Below, piece after piece: positions 14,356 to 15,314 of a stretch of DNA of 15,314 nt. The stretch spans positions 1 to 15,314 of the forward strand of contig CAJGBX010000025.1 of the NCBI GenBank assembly GCA_904501685.1. The letters run 5' to 3'. Under the pieces are notes generated by a model. The model was not told where the DNA came from. It saw only the letters and a program-made list of their open reading frames with translations, and ran no database searches. Within the stretch, counting starts at the first letter, position 1. Each line of letters opens with the position of its first letter. The DNA comes from Clostridiaceae bacterium. Lineage in GTDB: Bacteria; Bacillota; Clostridia; Oscillospirales; Acutalibacteraceae. The translations under genes and the position numbers were made by a program.

Positions 14356-14829
14356 ATGCAAATCGAGGTAGGACAGATAATTGAGGGTAAGGTAACCGGT
14401 ATTACCAATTTCGGCGTTTTTGTTGATTTGGGAGAGGGGAAATCGGGCCTTGTACACATTTCCGAAATTGCTCAGACATATGTCAGCGATGTTAAGGAGT
14501 ATGTAAAGGAAAATGACACGGTTAAAATGAAGGTTTTAAATGTTTCCGAGGATGGAAAAATCAGCCTTTCTATCAAACGTGCAATGGAACAACAGGAGCA
14601 GCCGAGGCGTCAGAGGAGTAACTACGGCGGCGCAGGCCGTACACCGAGACCGCCTAAGTCAGCACCTGATTTTCAGTCGCCTCAGGCAGTATGGACGCCT
14701 AGCAAGAGCGAATGCACCTCTTTTGAGGATATGATGGCAAAATTCAAGCAGACCAGTGACGAAAAATTTTCGGATTTAAAACGTAAAAATCCCGATACAC
14801 GCCGTCCAAAGCGTGCTGCAATGAAATAA
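14356..14829 (+). CDS. yabR: S1-domain RNA-binding protein (YabR-like)
   Basis: A 157-residue protein with one S1 RNA-binding domain at residues 1-70: VGQIIEGKVTGITNFGVFVD, then GLVHISEIA and GKISLSIKRA. The remainder is low-complexity, rich in Arg, Gly, Pro and Ser (about 75-110), followed by a conserved-looking end FEDMMAKFKQTSDEKFSDLK (about 123-142) and a basic tail. The ATG at 14356 is chosen over an in-frame TTG at 14344, because the S1 domain begins directly after it and GGGCG (14346-14350) is at reasonable distance, although the Shine-Dalgarno is poor. Role in RNA binding or ribosome association is inferred from the domain; a YabR function is not well established. Followed by a terminator, so last gene of the yab unit. 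Confidence 0.87.
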   Translation: MQIEVGQIIEGKVTGITNFGVFVDLGEGKSGLVHISEIAQTYVSDVKEYVKENDTVKMKVLNVSEDGKISLSIKRAMEQQEQPRRQRSNYGGAGRTPRPPKSAPDFQSPQAVWTPSKSECTSFEDMMAKFKQTSDEKFSDLKRKNPDTRRPKRAAMK

Positions 14830-14844
14830 TAAATCAGTATATTC

Positions 14845-14895
14845 AAGCAGACCTCGTCATATCTCCGAAATTTCGGGTGTCAGGTCTGCTTTTAT
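14845..14895 (+). terminator. Terminator after yabR
   Basis: A 10-bp stem AAGCAGACCT (14845-14854) with AGGTCTGCTT (14882-14891), ending in TTTTATT. The 27-base loop contains an inner palindrome CCGAA-AT-TTCGG (14865-14876), so it may fold as a branched hairpin. Confidence 0.78.
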
Positions 14896-14958
14896 TAACT
14901 GTGTAACTGAGGTAGATATACTGAACGAAACAGCAGTTGATGTTGGTTAAAATATACC

Positions 14959-14987
14959 TTGGCATAAGACCAAAATTTTGGAATAAT
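14959..14987 (+). promoter_or_regulatory. Sigma-A promoter of the THUMP methyltransferase gene, with a palindrome in the spacer
   Basis: TTGGCA (14959-14964), 17 bases and AATAAT (14982-14987), each matching five of six consensus positions. A perfect TATAAT also lies at 14987-14992 but without a suitable -35. The spacer contains the 12-base palindrome CCAAAATTTTGG (14970-14981), a possible operator. Expected start near 14994. Confidence 0.58.
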
Positions 14988-15011
14988 ATAATTAAAACAT
15001 GCGGAGAAAAG

Positions 15012-15314
15012 ATGACTAAGTTTAATTTAATTGCACCGTGTATTTTCGGTGTTGAAGGAATATTAGCGGATGAGCTACGCCGTCTCGGTGCCGAAAATGT
15101 AAACGCCGAAAACGGCAGGGTGTTATTTTCGGGTGATGCTTCGATGATTGCTGCGGCAAATATCAATTCACGCTTTGCCGAAAGAATAATGCTGAATTTG
15201 GGCACCTTTAAGGCAATGACCTTTACTGAGCTTTTTGATGGTGTTAAGGCAATTCCTTTGGAAAATTATATTTCGGTTAAGGATGCTTTTCCGGTTAAGG
15301 GTTGGAGCTTAAAT
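15012..15314 (+). CDS. THUMP-domain class I SAM-dependent RNA methyltransferase, RlmL/YpsC-like (partial, N-terminal 101 codons)
   Basis: Open at the right edge of the window. The visible 101 residues match the beginning of the RlmL/YpsC family: CIFGVEGILADELRRLG (about 9-25), the THUMP region with NSRFAERIML (about 55-64), FTELFDGVKAI (about 73-83) and the segment DAFPVKGWSLN leading into the methylase domain. Such enzymes methylate guanine N2 of 23S rRNA (position 2445 in E. coli RlmL; the site in this organism is not known). GGAG (15003-15006) is five bases before the ATG. It has its own promoter, downstream of the yabR terminator, so it is a separate unit. Confidence 0.87.
   Translation, partial: MTKFNLIAPCIFGVEGILADELRRLGAENVNAENGRVLFSGDASMIAAANINSRFAERIMLNLGTFKAMTFTELFDGVKAIPLENYISVKDAFPVKGWSLN

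Overview
The window is chromosomal DNA from a Gram-positive, low-to-moderate GC member of the Clostridia, probably an intestinal spore-former of the Ruminococcaceae/Oscillospiraceae type. Four things point there: a bile salt hydrolase (gut habitat), a bifunctional Rel and a HemZ-type radical SAM protein in a recJ-rel-dtd operon, the sporulation genes yabP and yabQ, and the Bacillus/Clostridium-type order flippase-mazG-rqcP-yabP-yabQ-divIC-S1 protein. No mobile element, CRISPR array, rRNA or tRNA gene is visible. Most of the window is well-known housekeeping sequence, and I see no clearly new multi-gene system.

Left end (1-2000): a complete one-piece tmRNA gene (ssrA) with encoded CCA and a UUCG-tetraloop terminator, then a choloylglycine (bile salt) hydrolase with all expected catalytic residues. 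It converges on a small four-helix membrane protein gene on the minus strand. The two share a perfect 19-bp hairpin that works as a bidirectional terminator and also encodes the tail of the membrane protein.

Centre left (1948-8795): a near-consensus sigma-A promoter starts a tight operon: recJ (single-strand exonuclease), rel ((p)ppGpp synthetase/hydrolase), dtd (D-aminoacyl-tRNA deacylase), a metallo-beta-lactamase-fold hydrolase and hemZ. Genes overlap by ATGA or are separated by only a few bases.

Centre right (8783-12533): an extended -10 promoter precedes a small coiled-coil protein of unknown function, an MTA/SAH nucleosidase, a large SpoVB/MurJ-like flippase and mazG.

Right end (12592-15314): HU (hup) with a strong ribosome binding site and its own terminator, then rqcP, yabP, yabQ, divIC and a YabR-like S1-domain gene ending in a terminator. 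A candidate sigma-E promoter precedes yabP, and a sigma-A-like promoter is nested in the hup terminator in front of rqcP. The window ends inside a THUMP-domain RNA methyltransferase gene.

The main functional theme is translation quality control and stress (tmRNA rescue, RqcP in ribosome quality control, Dtd proofreading, Rel alarmone, MazG and MTA/SAH housekeeping), mixed with cell envelope, division and sporulation genes. The points most worth checking are promoter architecture (nested promoter at 12892-12920, sigma-E candidate at 13190-13218, palindrome in the promoter at 14959-14987), the altered Dtd motifs, and the uncharacterised coiled-coil protein.
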